Origin: Streptomyces alboflavus
Lineage (GTDB): Bacteria; Actinomycetota; Actinomycetes; Streptomycetales; Streptomycetaceae
Length of the DNA: 64,000 nt
Assembly (NCBI RefSeq): GCF_000716675.1
Contig: NZ_JNXT01000046.1
Span: forward strand, 1 to 64,000
Direction of reading: 5' to 3'
Numbering within the stretch: the first letter of the stretch is position 1; each line of letters starts with the position of its first letter. Below are positions 1 to 8,183 of the stretch, in pieces. The translations under genes and the position numbers were made by a program. The notes under the pieces are model-generated. The model had not been told where the DNA came from. It worked only from the letters and a program-made list of their open reading frames with translations, and ran no database searches.

Positions 1-52
1 GAGATCTACACAAGGAGTATCGTCGGCAGCGTCAGATGTGTATAAGAGACAG
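1..52 (+). other. Illumina Nextera i5 adapter (non-genomic)
   Basis: Bases 1-11 match the end of the P5 flow-cell oligo, bases 12-19 (AAGGAGTA) match a standard Nextera i5 index, and bases 20-52 match the Nextera read-1 transposase adapter ending in AGATGTGTATAAGAGACAG. Genomic sequence begins at base 53. The adapter joins the downstream reading frame and creates a false GTG start with the peptide MYKRQ; the opposite strand gives the matching SLIHI artefact. Any gene model starting inside these bases is artificial. Confidence 0.97.
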
Positions 53-2341
53 ACTCAGCTCACCACGGCGCTCCGCGCGACCGGCTACGAAGTCACCCAC
101 GCTGTGCCCCACGAGGTACGGCTGTATCTGAACCAAGCGGCTCCCGACGCGATCGTCGCGCTCGATGACGGGCCCCATGGTTGGCACGGAAGCGACGTCA
201 TCCGCGAAGTCCGGGCCGATCCGGTCGGTCAGGTCCTGCCCCTGGTCATGGTCACGGGTGCCGAAGCCGCCGTTCGCGGCCCCGCGACCACCACGGCCGA
301 CCTGCTGCGACACGGCGCCGACGACTGTCTGCCCCAGGGTTGTGATCCCGTCGAGCTTTCGGCGCGCATAGAGGCCAAGTTGAAGCGCGTCCCCGTACCG
401 GTGGAGAGCCTGATGCGCGATCCGCGTACGGGGCTCTACTCGGCCGCGCACTTCCTGGACGAGCTCGATCGCGAGCTGCGGCGGCCGGTCTCCGCACGGC
501 GCGGCGGCGTGCTGGCCGTCGTGGCAGTCGCCGAGATGAATGCCCTGGAGGCACGCCTCGGGCCCCGGGTACGCAGGGAGGTCGCCGAGCGCCTCGCCGG
601 AGTCGCCGAGCGGCTCGGTGGCGCATGCGACCGGCTCGGCTGGGACGACGATGGGCACCTGCTCGTCCTGATGCCCGAGGTGGCCGAGGAGACGGCCACG
701 CGCGGCCTGCGGGAGTTCGCTGAGTCGGTGGCCGGCACCCGCTTCGTCGTCGCCGACGAGAACGTCCGCCTCACACCCGCGATCGGCTGGACCTCCCTGG
801 TGCCCTGTGACGGCCACGCACAGGCCGAGGCCCGCGCGCGCGACGCCACCGCCGAGGCCCTGCGCCACCGGGATCTGCGGCCGGTGCGGTACGAGCCGTG
901 GATGCGGACGAGTGCACCTGCCCGTCATCGACGCGTCCGCGTCCGCCTGAGCTCGCTGAGGGCCGCACTCGTGCCCCTGCTGTCGTTGGTCCTACCCGTG
1001 GTGCTCGGCGTCGGGTTGCCGTTCGTGCTGTACCAACAGGCCTACGACACAGGCTGGGACGCCGCCGCGGTGGCGTACTGGGTGGTGGTCGCGGGACTCG
1101 TCCTGTCGGCGCTGCTCATCGTCCTTGAGTGCCTGTTCGCACTCGACGCGACACCGCGCCCTATGGAACCCGGCCAGCCGTACCCGGTGGCGAGCGCTGT
1201 CATCGCCGCGTATCTGCCGAATGAGGCGGCGACGATCGTCGACACCGTCGAGTCGTTCCTGTGCCTGGATTACCCGAACGAGCTCGAGATCGTCCTCGCG
1301 TACAACACCCCGCACCCGCTGCCGGTCGAGGACGCACTGCGGCAGATCGCCGAACGCGACCGGCGGCTCGTGCTGCTGCCCGTCGCCGGGTCGACATCCA
1401 AGGCGCAGAACATCAACGCGGCCTCGACGCGCGTGCGTGGCGAGTTCGTCGGCATCTTCGATGCCGACCACCACCCGGCACCCGACGCCTTCATGCGCGC
1501 CTGGGACTGGCTGTCCAACGGCTACGACGTGGTGCAGGGCCACTGCGTGATCCGCAACGGCGAGAGCTCCTGGGTCGCCAAGCTCGTCGGCGTCGAGTTC
1601 GAGGCGATCTACGCGGTCAGCCATCCCGGGCGGACCCGGATGTACGGCTTCGGGGTCTTCGGCGGCTCCAACGGCTTCTGGCGCACCGACCTGCTCGCGC
1701 GCACCCGCATGCACGGCTCGATGCTCACCGAGGACATCGACTCCACGATGCGTGCCCTGCACGCGGGCGCCCGCATCGCCATGGACCGCACGCTGATCTC
1801 ACGGGAGCTCGCGCCCACAACGCTGCGGCCGCTGTGGAACCAGCGCTCCCGCTGGGCACAGGGCTGGCTCCAGGTGTCGCTCAAGCATCTGTGGGACGGA
1901 CTGCGTTCACCGGCCTTCTCCCGGCGGCAGAAGGCCGGCCTCGTCGTGCTGCTGGGCTGGCGTGAGGTGCAGCCATGGCTGACCCTCCAGATCCTGCCCG
2001 TGCTCATGCACGCGGCCTGGCGCGCGGGCGGCGCCGATCAGCTCGACTGGGCGGTGCCGATGTGTCTCCTCGCCACGGCCCTTACATTGTCCGCCAGCCT
2101 GGTACAGGCCGCCTTCGCCTGGCGCCTCGCCGTACCCGAAATGAGCCGCCGCAAGGGCTGGTTCTGGCGCTACCTCGTCGTCACCACCGTCTTCTACACC
2201 CATTTCAAGAATCTCGTGGCCCGCCAGTCCCACCTCAAGGAGGCCCTGGGCGACCGGAAGTGGCGGGTGACGCCACGAACCAGGAAGGATGCCGCATCCA
2301 AGGCACAGCCGGACGCCACGAGTTCGGAAGGTCCGAAGTGA
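53..2341 (+). CDS. Membrane GT2 glycosyltransferase with N-terminal receiver-like and degenerate GGDEF-like domains (5' truncated)
   Basis: The true start lies beyond the contig end; 762 codons are visible. Roughly residues 1-115 resemble a response-regulator receiver domain. Residues 120-280 resemble a diguanylate cyclase domain (DPRTGLYSAAHF opening), but the signature loop reads GWDDD instead of GGDEF, so catalysis is unlikely. Two membrane segments follow (about 305-365). The GT2 core then shows DADHH near residue 470, a TEDID motif and QRSRW near 597, typical of processive inverting glycosyltransferases. More membrane helices lie near the C terminus. The stop overlaps the start of the acyltransferase gene by 4 bp, so both are probably co-translated and act on one cell-surface polysaccharide. 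Product identity is not determinable; coupling to a signalling domain is inference. Confidence 0.85.
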   Translation, partial: TQLTTALRATGYEVTHAVPHEVRLYLNQAAPDAIVALDDGPHGWHGSDVIREVRADPVGQVLPLVMVTGAEAAVRGPATTTADLLRHGADDCLPQGCDPVELSARIEAKLKRVPVPVESLMRDPRTGLYSAAHFLDELDRELRRPVSARRGGVLAVVAVAEMNALEARLGPRVRREVAERLAGVAERLGGACDRLGWDDDGHLLVLMPEVAEETATRGLREFAESVAGTRFVVADENVRLTPAIGWTSLVPCDGHAQAEARARDATAEALRHRDLRPVRYEPWMRTSAPARHRRVRVRLSSLRAALVPLLSLVLPVVLGVGLPFVLYQQAYDTGWDAAAVAYWVVVAGLVLSALLIVLECLFALDATPRPMEPGQPYPVASAVIAAYLPNEAATIVDTVESFLCLDYPNELEIVLAYNTPHPLPVEDALRQIAERDRRLVLLPVAGSTSKAQNINAASTRVRGEFVGIFDADHHPAPDAFMRAWDWLSNGYDVVQGHCVIRNGESSWVAKLVGVEFEAIYAVSHPGRTRMYGFGVFGGSNGFWRTDLLARTRMHGSMLTEDIDSTMRALHAGARIAMDRTLISRELAPTTLRPLWNQRSRWAQGWLQVSLKHLWDGLRSPAFSRRQKAGLVVLLGWREVQPWLTLQILPVLMHAAWRAGGADQLDWAVPMCLLATALTLSASLVQAAFAWRLAVPEMSRRKGWFWRYLVVTTVFYTHFKNLVARQSHLKEALGDRKWRVTPRTRKDAASKAQPDATSSEGPK

Positions 2342-3573
2342 GTACGGCCTACCGGACGCCCTCCCGCAATGGCGCACGCCCTGGCGCGGCACCGAACAAG
2401 CGCCGAGGCAAAGCCCTTGAACTGCAGGGGCTTCGCGGGCTCGCCGCCCTGAGCACCGTCGTCTTCCACGTCTGGCAGCAGTACTACGTCTACGACGCGG
2501 CGGGCGCGCACCCGCCCGTGGACAATCCCTACCTGGGGGCGCTGATCTCCCTGGAGGTCATCGACCTCTTCTTCGTCATGTCCGCGTACCTGCTGACCCT
2601 GGCGTACGCGCGGGCGGCGATCGACCCGGACCGTCCTTCGTCCGTGCGGACAGGCCGCGACTTCCTCTTCCGCCGCGCCATCCGCATCCTGCCGCTGTAC
2701 GTCCTCGCCGTGCTCATCGTGTGGGCAAGCCGTAACCCGACACTCCCCGGCGACTGGCGCGACCTGGTCGAGCACCTCACCTTCCTCCACATCTTCGACC
2801 GCGAACGGATCTTCTACACACTCGGCCCGACCTGGTCACTCCCGCTCGAAGTCGCCTTCTACCTGATCCTGATCGCGCTCGGCCCTCTGACGATCCGCGC
2901 GTGCCGAAGGCTGCACACGCGAGGAGCCCGCGTGGCTCTGTGCGCGTCGGGGTGCTCGGTCCTCTTCGTACTGCCTCTCTGCTGGATCGCCGTCGCCCAC
3001 TACGTCCTTGAGATACCCCACACCAACTGGCCCGTGTACTTCGGCCCGCAGGCCCGGTTCAGCGGTTTCGCGGCGGGCATGGGCCTCGCGGTGCTGCTCG
3101 TGGCGCTGCGGGAGCGGGGCAGGATGAGCAGGCGCGTGGCCGTGACCGTGTCGCTGGCTTCGCCGGTGGGGCTGTACTACCTGTCGTATGCCTCGGCTCC
3201 GGAGAACTTCCTCTTCACCTACTTCCACCCGCTGGCCGCCCTCCTGTGGGTGGCGATCCTCTACGCCACGCTGCACACGCAGCCCCTGCAACGCGCCCGG
3301 CAGGGCCTGTTGCGTGCACGGTGGCTGACCTCGGTGGGCCTGATCAGCTACAGCCTCTACATCTGGCACGAGCCGGTCATGCTCCAGCTGGACAAGATGG
3401 GGTTGCTGCCGTCGGGCCAGGCGGGTTTCCCCCTCGCGGCACTGGTCGTCCTCGTGCTGGCCCTGGCGGTCGGGACGGCGAGCTACTGGCTCGTCGAGTA
3501 TCCGGCGAGTCTCTTCGCGAAGACCAAGGACGGCCAAGGCGGGTCGCGGGACTTCTATCCGGGGGCGCGCTGA
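2338..3573 (+). CDS. Acyltransferase family 3 membrane protein
   Basis: A GTG start at 2338 overlaps the upstream stop (GTGA) and gives 411 aa. After a short basic N terminus, the sequence ELQGLRGLAAL followed by a conserved His in VVFHVW is the usual opening of acyltransferase-3 (OafA/NodX-type) proteins, with Arg and His used in acyl transfer. About ten hydrophobic helices follow, including a RILPLY motif and the family-typical GLISYSLYIWHEP near the C terminus. These enzymes transfer acetyl or other acyl groups from the cytoplasmic side to extracytoplasmic sugars. Coupling with the GT2 gene suggests O-acylation of the same glycan. Alternative ATG starts upstream are in the overlapping gene and are less credible. 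Confidence 0.88.
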   Translation: MSTAYRTPSRNGARPGAAPNKRRGKALELQGLRGLAALSTVVFHVWQQYYVYDAAGAHPPVDNPYLGALISLEVIDLFFVMSAYLLTLAYARAAIDPDRPSSVRTGRDFLFRRAIRILPLYVLAVLIVWASRNPTLPGDWRDLVEHLTFLHIFDRERIFYTLGPTWSLPLEVAFYLILIALGPLTIRACRRLHTRGARVALCASGCSVLFVLPLCWIAVAHYVLEIPHTNWPVYFGPQARFSGFAAGMGLAVLLVALRERGRMSRRVAVTVSLASPVGLYYLSYASAPENFLFTYFHPLAALLWVAILYATLHTQPLQRARQGLLRARWLTSVGLISYSLYIWHEPVMLQLDKMGLLPSGQAGFPLAALVVLVLALAVGTASYWLVEYPASLFAKTKDGQGGSRDFYPGAR

Positions 3574-3829
3574 GCCACGGGGAGCCGGCCGGCGATGTTC
3601 CTTCCGCGGTTTCCGTAATCAAGGGACGCCCACTGACTCTCCTATGACGACCGGCGGAAGCGGAGCCGAGGAAGGGAGGTCGAGGATGGAGAAGGCAGTG
3701 GCAGATGCGGAGCTACTGGCGGCCACCCGAAACGGAGCTCGGGAGCCGCTGGGAGACCCCTGGGGTCAGCATCTGCCGCTGTTCCACCTCGTCGTCGTGC
3801 GAGTCCCACCGTGCACGGACCTATCCGGA

Positions 3830-4543
3830 TCAGCCGCTTCGCCCCTTCCTCACCGAACGCCGGGCGGGCGCGCCCGCGTCACCCGCTGTGGCCCACAGCG
3901 AGCGGACATGCCCCAGGTGCCGGGTGATGCACTTCTCGGCACCCCTAGCGTCTCCCGCCAGCATCAGTTCGAGGAGTTCGACGTGCTCTTGCGCCGAGGG
4001 AACGAGCTGGTCTCGTTCGTCAAGGCCCCTCAGGCCATACAGACGAGAGCGCTTACGCAGGTCACCCACGGTCTCGACAAGTCGGTCATTGCCCCCCAGC
4101 TCCAACAGGGAGAGATGGAACCGACGGTCCGCCTCCAAGTAGCCGATCAAGTCGTGCTCACGGGCGGCCCGCACAATCTCCTCGGCAACCGCGCGCAGCG
4201 CCTCCAGATCGGCGCGGGCGGCGGTGCGCGTGATCCGCCGGATCATGGGCACCTCGATCAGCAGGCGGATCTCGGTGTATTCGTCGAGATCGCGCTCGTT
4301 CACCTCCGTGACGCGAAATCCCTTGTTGCGCAGGGGTTCAACGAGGCCCTCGCGGGCCAGGTCCAGGAGCGCCTCCCGCACCGGCGTCGGGGAGACGCCA
4401 AAGTCCTCCGCGAGGCCGGGAGCGGAGTAGATCTCGCCTGGGCGCAGTTCGCCGGAGATGAGAGCGGCGCGCAATGCGTGGGCGACCTGGTCGCGCAGCC
4501 GCTCACGTGGCGTGATCAGCGTGTGGTCCTTCAGGTGGCCCAT
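3830..4543 (-). CDS. GntR-family transcriptional regulator, FadR/FCD subgroup
   Basis: The protein is 237 aa. The N-terminal winged helix-turn-helix (about residues 10-75) contains LRDQVAHALRAALISGELRPGE and FGVSPTPVREALLDLAREGLVE, the classic GntR signature. The rest is a helical FCD effector domain: D-x-x-x-R near ADRRFHLSLLELGGN and a later His in QEHVELL are the usual metal/ligand residues. The start was placed at the second ATG because GGAGGG lies 6 nt upstream of it; an upstream ATG 11 codons earlier lacks a ribosome site. The gene is convergent with the acyltransferase gene and has a long upstream region containing the 17-bp palindromic element. Ligand and targets are unknown; it may act on its own promoter. 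Confidence 0.88.
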   Translation of the reverse strand: MGHLKDHTLITPRERLRDQVAHALRAALISGELRPGEIYSAPGLAEDFGVSPTPVREALLDLAREGLVEPLRNKGFRVTEVNERDLDEYTEIRLLIEVPMIRRITRTAARADLEALRAVAEEIVRAAREHDLIGYLEADRRFHLSLLELGGNDRLVETVGDLRKRSRLYGLRGLDERDQLVPSAQEHVELLELMLAGDARGAEKCITRHLGHVRSLWATAGDAGAPARRSVRKGRSG

Positions 4544-5091
4544 GTGTTGCCCTCCGGTGCGCCGACGATGCCCCACCGTACGATGTCACGTTGTTTTAGC
4601 TGGTGACAGGGTGTAGTGCAGCTCTCTCCGCAGAGAACTCAAGGAGAGTGCGCCCCGGCTGAGTTCCGTCCACGGAGATCGTGTTCGCGGAAGCGGCAAT
4701 CGTGTCCAGTGGTGCGGCCACGCCGAGCACAGTGCCCGAACACAAGGCCCAGCGCTGCGACGTGACAGGCGAGATGCCTCGATCTCCAGTTCCTTCACAC
4801 TCCATGACCGATGAGCCACAAGTAATTCCGGGCCCTCGGCGGGAGTTTGCGCGTACGTCACGCGTGACATTGCACAAAGGGCTAAACTTCCACTCTGGAA
4901 ACCAGCCACAGTCATCACCCGCGCTCTTCCGGTGGAGCCCCACCCTCCTCGTCCGACCTGCACCTACGCCCCACGCAGGAGCTCCTGATGGTCCAACGTG
5001 CCTTTCTGATCATGACGGCCGCCGCCGTTCGGGCGGCATCGTGCCGGGCCCCCGCCACCTCCCCACCCGGACGAAGGGCGGCGAGTTCGGA
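4544..5091. other. Divergent intergenic region
   Basis: About 550 bp between the GntR gene and the RsbW-like gene. No convincing coding frame with a ribosome site was found, although the stretch 4681-5091 is open in the frame of the downstream gene. It holds one copy of the shared 17-bp element at 4858-4874, embedded in the perfect 12-bp palindrome GTCACGCGTGAC (4857-4868). Confidence 0.6.
4858..4874 (-). promoter_or_regulatory. 17-bp shared element, copy 1
   Basis: On the minus strand this reads TGCAATGTCACGCGTGA, identical over 17 bp to the element at 7743-7759. It includes a perfect palindrome. It lies about 220 bp upstream of the RsbW-like gene and 315 bp upstream of the GntR gene. It could be an operator or a promoter element (TGTCA resembles some ECF -35 motifs); which gene it serves is not known. 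Confidence 0.55.
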
Positions 5092-5622
5092 GTGAAACCC
5101 TCCTTCGCAGCGGTCGGCGTGCGGCTCGCGGCCACGCCCCGGGCGGTTGGCTCCGCGCGCACATTCGTGTCAAGTGCGCTGCGGGAGTGGGGACTCGACG
5201 ACATCACCGACACGGCCGCGGTCGTCACCTCCGAATTGGTCACCAATGCCGTCCGTGCGGTACAGACTCAGATCCATTTCCTCCCGGTCCACGCTCCGCA
5301 GGCGTCACCGCTCGTCGAAGTGCAGCTTCAGGTGTCCGCTGGATCGCTGCTCATCGAGGTCTGGGACGACAGCTCCGAACAGCCCACCGTGCGGAGAACC
5401 GCGGACGACGCCGAGAGCGGGCGCGGTCTGGCCCTCGTCGAGGCGTTAAGTGATTGCTGGGGTGTATGCCAGTCCGAGACCCAGGGCAAGGTGGTGTACG
5501 CGGAGATATGCGTCGAGGACGCTCCAGCCGCGAAGTGGCCGGATTTCTATCATGCGCGGTCCGCTGAGGGAGCTCCTCCTCTGATGCCGGGTTCAGCGGC
5601 TCCGGAGGGATCACGGCACTGA
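5092..5622 (+). CDS. RsbW/SpoIIAB-like ATP-binding protein (HATPase_c anti-sigma kinase family)
   Basis: With the GTG at 5092 the protein has 176 aa; an in-frame GTG at 5041 is an alternative, and neither has a strong ribosome site. The fold elements are those of the actinobacterial serine-kinase/anti-sigma ATPase family: VTSELVTNAVRA (N box, with the Mg-binding Asn), LLIEVWDDSSEQPTVR (G1 box) and SGRGLALVEALSDCWGV (G2 box). Streptomyces carries dozens of such paralogues, only some shown to act as anti-sigma factors; many pair with regulators encoded elsewhere. No anti-anti-sigma gene adjoins it. Its upstream region shares the 17-bp element with the sigma-CAP locus, so a link to that sigma factor is possible but unproven. 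Confidence 0.8.
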   Translation: MKPSFAAVGVRLAATPRAVGSARTFVSSALREWGLDDITDTAAVVTSELVTNAVRAVQTQIHFLPVHAPQASPLVEVQLQVSAGSLLIEVWDDSSEQPTVRRTADDAESGRGLALVEALSDCWGVCQSETQGKVVYAEICVEDAPAAKWPDFYHARSAEGAPPLMPGSAAPEGSRH

Positions 5623-5738
5623 CGGGTCCGACTCGATGAAAATGAGGGTGAAAGGCACAGCCCGTCGGTGGGGCAGCCGGGCTCGGCGGATCGCCGGGCC
5701 GGACGATCCGCTCACGTCGGCGTTCGGCTGCCGGGGCA

Positions 5739-5861
5739 GGCAGATGAACAGCCCGGGCACCGCGACACCCGCTCAGCTTCGCGTACGAGGACTTCGGTAT
5801 CGGAGTCAGCGTGAGCGCCCACGGTCCCTGGTGGGTGCAGGACTTCGGCACCAAGAGGTGA
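5739..5861 (+). pseudogene. C-terminal remnant of a CAP/SCP-domain protein
   Basis: In the frame ending at the TGA at 5859-5861 the sequence LSFAYEDFGIGVSVSAHG followed by WWVQDFGTKR is the last two strands of a CAP (SCP/PR1) domain, closely like the decayed CAP copy at 27438-28110 (NFAYKDFGAGVSLKANG). Just upstream the conserved S-P-G-H-R motif is readable only by moving through the other two frames (NSPG, then HRDTR, then LSFAY), so two frameshifts are present and no start is visible. It faces the 3' end of the sigma-CAP gene. A leftover duplicate is the simplest reading. Confidence 0.5.
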
Positions 5862-5888
5862 CGGCGGTGCGAGCGGCGAAGGCGTGGG

Positions 5889-7514
5889 TCAGGATGAATT
5901 GGCCAGGTTCTGGACCCAGACCAGACCGTTCGGGCCGGACACGGCGGCAACCCCCGTGTCCCGGTACTCGCAGTTGAGCATGTTCTCCTGGTGAATCGAG
6001 CCGTCCATCCAGTGGTCGACGATCACCGCCGGGTCCGAGGTCCCGCGGTCCAGGTTCTCGGCCCATGCCCAGGTGGGGTAGCCCGCCTTGCTCATCCGCT
6101 CGTTGGGCTGGGTGCCCTCGGGACTGTCGTGATCGTAATAGCCGCGCTCCACCATGTCCTTGGCGTGGTCGCGCGCCGCTGCGCTGAGCCGTGGGTCGGT
6201 CCGCAGCGGCGCGCAACCTGCTTGGGCACGCCGCGAGTTCACCAGCTTGGTCAGCCGCTGCTCGCGCGTCAGGGGTTTCGGCGCGGGCGGTGACGGCTTC
6301 GTACTGCTCGGCTTCACCGTTCGCTGGGGAGTCGGAGGTGAAGTGGTCTTCGGCGGCCGGGAAGTGGGGGGTCGGGAGGTGGGGGGCGGGGTGGAGAAAG
6401 TGGGCGACGTGACGGGCCGAGTCGTGGGTGGCGGGGCTGCTGCCGGCGCCTCTGGAGCGTCGTGGCGGCCGAAGGGCCACAGCAGTGCCAGTAGGACCCC
6501 GCCCGCCGCCACGCCGCCACCAACCGTCAACGGCACGCGCCAGGGCCCTGCGGCTGTCGGGGCCGGGCCAGTGGCGGGGTGCGGAACTGTGACCGCCGAG
6601 CCGTCGGAGCCGCCCGGTCCGGTCGCACCCGCGGGGCCGGACGAGTCACCCGTGGCAGCGAAATGCCCCGTCTCACCGCGTGGTGTGGCCGCCGTGGCGT
6701 TCGCCGCGGTCGCAGTCGTGTCGGATAGCCAGGATGGGATGCCGAAGCCGTGCAGCGGGACGACCAGGGAGAGACCGACGAGCAGCCCCTCAGCGGGGAC
6801 GAGGTTCGACCAGTGCCCCGAGCACGAGGGACAGGTCCGGACATGGCGGGCAATGCGCTTGCGCCAGACCGGTCGCGGATGGCCGTCCCACTCGGTGAGC
6901 AGCGAGGACAACGCGGTGCAGCGTGGCTCGGCGGTCAGTGCCCGCACAACCACCCGGCTGACCTCCAGTTGGTCCTTCATTCGCTTGATGCGGACGGCGG
7001 CATGTCTGGGGGTGATGGCAAGGACCGCGGCGAGCTCAGCACGCGTGAGCTCACCCGCAGCCTCTTGCCACCATAGGGCCAGCAGGTCCCGGTCGTCCTC
7101 GTCGAGCCACCGGGTGGCCTCGGCCACTTCGCGACGCTGTCCGGACAGGCCGAGGCGCAGGATGGTGAGGTCGACGAAGTCGCTCAGCGGGTCGGGGGTG
7201 TGTGCCACCCGGTCCAGGGAGGCGGCGGCCCTCTGTTGCTGGTCCTGCCAGCGGCGGCGTACGAGATTCATGGCGATGGCGACCAGCCAGGACCGAAACC
7301 GGGCGGGGTCGCGCAGACCGTCGAGCCCGTCAAGCGCCCGGAACATGGCCTCTTGCGTGACGTCGTCCACATCCGCATGACCGCCCAGAGCCCGGCCGAC
7401 GACGTTGTAGATCAGAGGCAGATGCTCAGCGACAAGACGTTCCCGGGCCTGCGCGTCACCGGACTGAGCGGCGGTCACGAGAGCCGATATCCGCGTGTCA
7501 TCATCCCTGTTCAT
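5889..7514 (-). CDS. ECF sigma factor fused to zinc-binding motif, membrane segment and extracellular CAP domain
   Basis: The ATG at 7514 has GAGGAAA about 6 nt upstream; 541 aa. Residues 1-165 are an ECF sigma factor: region 2 with DVDDVTQEAMFRALDGLDGLRDPARFRSWLVAIAMNLVRR split by usual spacing, and region 4 with LTRAELAAVLAITPRHAAVRIKRMK. Around 220-232 an H-x3-C-x2-C motif (HVRTCPSC) resembles the zinc motif of ZAS anti-sigma domains. A hydrophobic stretch lies near 240-260, and a clear membrane segment at about 325-346, followed by a Pro/Thr/Ser-rich linker (360-412). The C-terminal 125 residues are a CAP/SCP domain (NSRRAQAGCAPLRTDPRLS, HAKDMVERGYYDH, GYPTWAWAENL). The likely topology puts the sigma domain in the cytoplasm and CAP outside, so it may be a one-protein envelope sensor. 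It is divergent from a collagenase-like gene. Confidence 0.88.
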   Translation of the reverse strand: MNRDDDTRISALVTAAQSGDAQARERLVAEHLPLIYNVVGRALGGHADVDDVTQEAMFRALDGLDGLRDPARFRSWLVAIAMNLVRRRWQDQQQRAAASLDRVAHTPDPLSDFVDLTILRLGLSGQRREVAEATRWLDEDDRDLLALWWQEAAGELTRAELAAVLAITPRHAAVRIKRMKDQLEVSRVVVRALTAEPRCTALSSLLTEWDGHPRPVWRKRIARHVRTCPSCSGHWSNLVPAEGLLVGLSLVVPLHGFGIPSWLSDTTATAANATAATPRGETGHFAATGDSSGPAGATGPGGSDGSAVTVPHPATGPAPTAAGPWRVPLTVGGGVAAGGVLLALLWPFGRHDAPEAPAAAPPPTTRPVTSPTFSTPPPTSRPPTSRPPKTTSPPTPQRTVKPSSTKPSPPAPKPLTREQRLTKLVNSRRAQAGCAPLRTDPRLSAAARDHAKDMVERGYYDHDSPEGTQPNERMSKAGYPTWAWAENLDRGTSDPAVIVDHWMDGSIHQENMLNCEYRDTGVAAVSGPNGLVWVQNLANSS

Positions 7515-8183
7515 ACCGATTTTCCTCGTTCTATGCCCGTGAAGCCGTCATGGGGCCCGCCAGCGCCGACGGGATGGCGCAAATCCGGGCCCACTCCTGC
7601 GCGGAGCACGCGGACGACGCCCCGAGACCGCACGGCGCTGGCGGTAGGAATGCGCACCGCGGACCCGAGACGGGCCCGCGGAACCCTGTCCGAGCCTGTT
7701 GACATGTGCGCGAACCGGCTCCACAACATAGACACTCGACAATGCAATGTCACGCGTGATGGGTGGCAAAGCACCCTTCCGGTAGGCGAGTTCGGCACGA
7801 GTACGGTGCCGACGCCCCCGGCGGCGCACCCTGCTCCCGCGCCCCGGCCGGGCGTCGGCCGAATCCGCCACCTCCACCCGATGACCTGCACCCTTCCGTC
7901 CGTGCACATATTTTCCGTAATCCAGCGGACTCCAGCGGATCCCCCAGACGGGGCAGCCGATGGCACGGCGCCCCCGTACGGCCCGAAGTCCGCGGACCAC
8001 AAGAAATGAGTTCACCCTTCCGCTGGCATGTGATGTGTGAAATGGTACATCACTGAATCGACGTGTTCATGACATGCCTGCGCTCGATTCGTGCACCTTG
8101 CTCCATCCATTCAACCCGCACGGTTCGCGCATCCCCCCACAGCCGAGCGCACACGCTCGGCTGCCGACCGACCGGAGGACACT
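7515..8183. other. Divergent intergenic region between sigma-CAP and M9 protease genes
   Basis: About 670 bp with no supported gene. It contains copy 2 of the 17-bp element (7743-7759). The part from 8020 to 8090 is richer in A/T (GATGTGTGAAATGGTACATCAC) and is a plausible promoter area for the protease. Confidence 0.5.
7743..7759 (+). promoter_or_regulatory. 17-bp shared element, copy 2
   Basis: TGCAATGTCACGCGTGA, identical to the minus-strand copy at 4858-4874. It lies about 230 bp upstream of the sigma-CAP start and 425 bp upstream of the protease start, inside their shared divergent region. Candidate operator or sigma-dependent promoter element. Confidence 0.55.
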
